Assembly (NCBI GenBank): GCA_902494035.1
Contig: CABURV010000048.1
Span: 1 to 12,972 of the forward strand
Source of the DNA: an uncultured Collinsella sp.
Lineage (GTDB): Bacteria > Actinomycetota > Coriobacteriia > Coriobacteriales > Coriobacteriaceae
Length of the DNA: 12,972 nt
Reading direction: 5' to 3'
The notes under the pieces were generated by a model that ran no database searches, was not told the origin of the DNA, and saw only the letters and a list, made by a program, of their open reading frames with translations. A program made the translations under genes and the position numbers. Shown here one piece after another: positions 12,386 through 12,972 of the stretch (its first letter is position 1; the number at the start of each line of letters is the position of its first letter).

Positions 12386-12972
12386 CTAGTCGCGACGACC
12401 GAGAATGTTCAGGATGCGCAGGAACACGTTGATAATGTCCACGAACAGATTGGACGCCATGAGCACCGCATTGGGCAGCGTGGGCGGCACCGTCGTGGCA
12501 ACATAGGTGTCGTAGCCAATAAACCCGGCGAACACCACGATCACGATCAGATCGGTGATGGACTGCGAGACGCCCATGAACATCAGCACGATCTCGACCA
12601 GAATCGTGGCAAGCAGGATGCCAAAGCCGATGCCATACACACGCTGGAAGAACTTGGGGAAGGTCACGCCCAGCGCGCCAAAGACAAAGGTGATGGCGGC
12701 CGTGGCGATAAAGGCAGTGTTGATGGTGGGCAGGTCGTAGTTGGCAAGGCCAAACGACGCGGTCAGGCCAAAGGTGCTCGCAAAGATCACGTAACCCACA
12801 AGGGACAGGCCCACGGACTGTTTGCTGGCAGCAGCCGACATCATGACCATGCCGACGATGGTCAAAATAAACGAGCCAAAGACCAGCGGCAAGGCGGCGC
12901 CGCTCATCATCATGCGGGCAAACGACATGGTGCTCGTAAAGTAGGCGCCGGCGCCCATGGCGCAAAAGCCCA
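12386..12972 (-). CDS. Bax inhibitor-1/YccA family membrane protein, N-terminus beyond the window
   Basis: About 195 C-terminal codons are present; the reading frame is open to the window edge (GFCAMGAGAYF), so the ATG at 12958 is internal. The protein is a polytopic membrane protein with about six to seven hydrophobic segments. Family features are the segment VIVVFAGFIGYDTYVA near the end, where BI-1 proteins carry a pore-gating aspartate, and the C-terminal NLFVDIINVFLRILNILGRRD pattern that is typical of bacterial BI-1/YccA homologues. Eukaryotic and some bacterial members are pH-sensitive calcium leak channels; the bacterial physiological role is poorly defined. Bacterial homologues are usually 220-240 aa, so about 30-40 residues are missing here. 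A strong terminator follows. Confidence 0.92.
   Translation of the reverse strand, partial: GFCAMGAGAYFTSTMSFARMMMSGAALPLVFGSFILTIVGMVMMSAAASKQSVGLSLVGYVIFASTFGLTASFGLANYDLPTINTAFIATAAITFVFGALGVTFPKFFQRVYGIGFGILLATILVEIVLMFMGVSQSITDLIVIVVFAGFIGYDTYVATTVPPTLPNAVLMASNLFVDIINVFLRILNILGRRD

Overview
The window looks like chromosomal DNA from a high-GC Gram-positive gut bacterium of the class Coriobacteriia, probably Collinsella or a relative. This is an inference from GC-rich codon use, strong AAGGAG-type ribosome binding sites, and the protein set (short-form ThiC, M18 aminopeptidase, Pol I with a degenerate proofreading domain). No database search was possible. I see no rRNA, tRNA, transposase, phage gene or CRISPR array.

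Layout. Positions 1-77 hold the first codons of argG (minus strand). Upstream of it, and missed by long-ORF calling, is a 24-codon minus-strand ORF at 283-357 with an excellent ribosome binding site and six arginine codons among its last ten. It is followed by alternative RNA pairings and a terminator-like hairpin, so it reads as an arginine attenuator for argG. Divergent from argG is a Cof-type HAD phosphatase (632-1459). It converges on polA (1734-4481, minus) across a gap holding a palindromic element with perfect 33-bp arms (1471-1600) and a 14-bp-stem hairpin. Divergent from polA is an M18 aminopeptidase (4648-6045), followed by yaaA (6150-6959) and, convergent to that, a small single-pass membrane protein (7000-7515, minus).

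The middle right is a thiamine block. A TPP riboswitch (about 7586-7680) sits directly on the thiC ribosome binding site. ThiC (7686-9020) makes HMP-P, and ThiD (9200-10030), 179 bp further on, phosphorylates it to HMP-PP. The two genes supply the pyrimidine half of thiamine.

The 330-bp gap at 10031-10360 between thiD and a convergent SGNH esterase is the strangest part. It contains six copies of a 17-bp motif (consensus TGTTACAGATCGAGACA) in strictly alternating orientation, about 40 bp apart, forming three 80-bp hairpin units. Two related palindromes containing the word CCACCGCAA flank the array.

The right end is all on the minus strand: a partial Bax-inhibitor-1/YccA family membrane protein (12386 to the edge), a microbial-PARG-like macrodomain protein with a QEA in place of the catalytic QEE and a long Ala/Glu linker (11098-12246), and the SGNH esterase (10361-11020). 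Strong terminators separate these genes, and the one before the SGNH gene ends only about 20 bp from its start codon.
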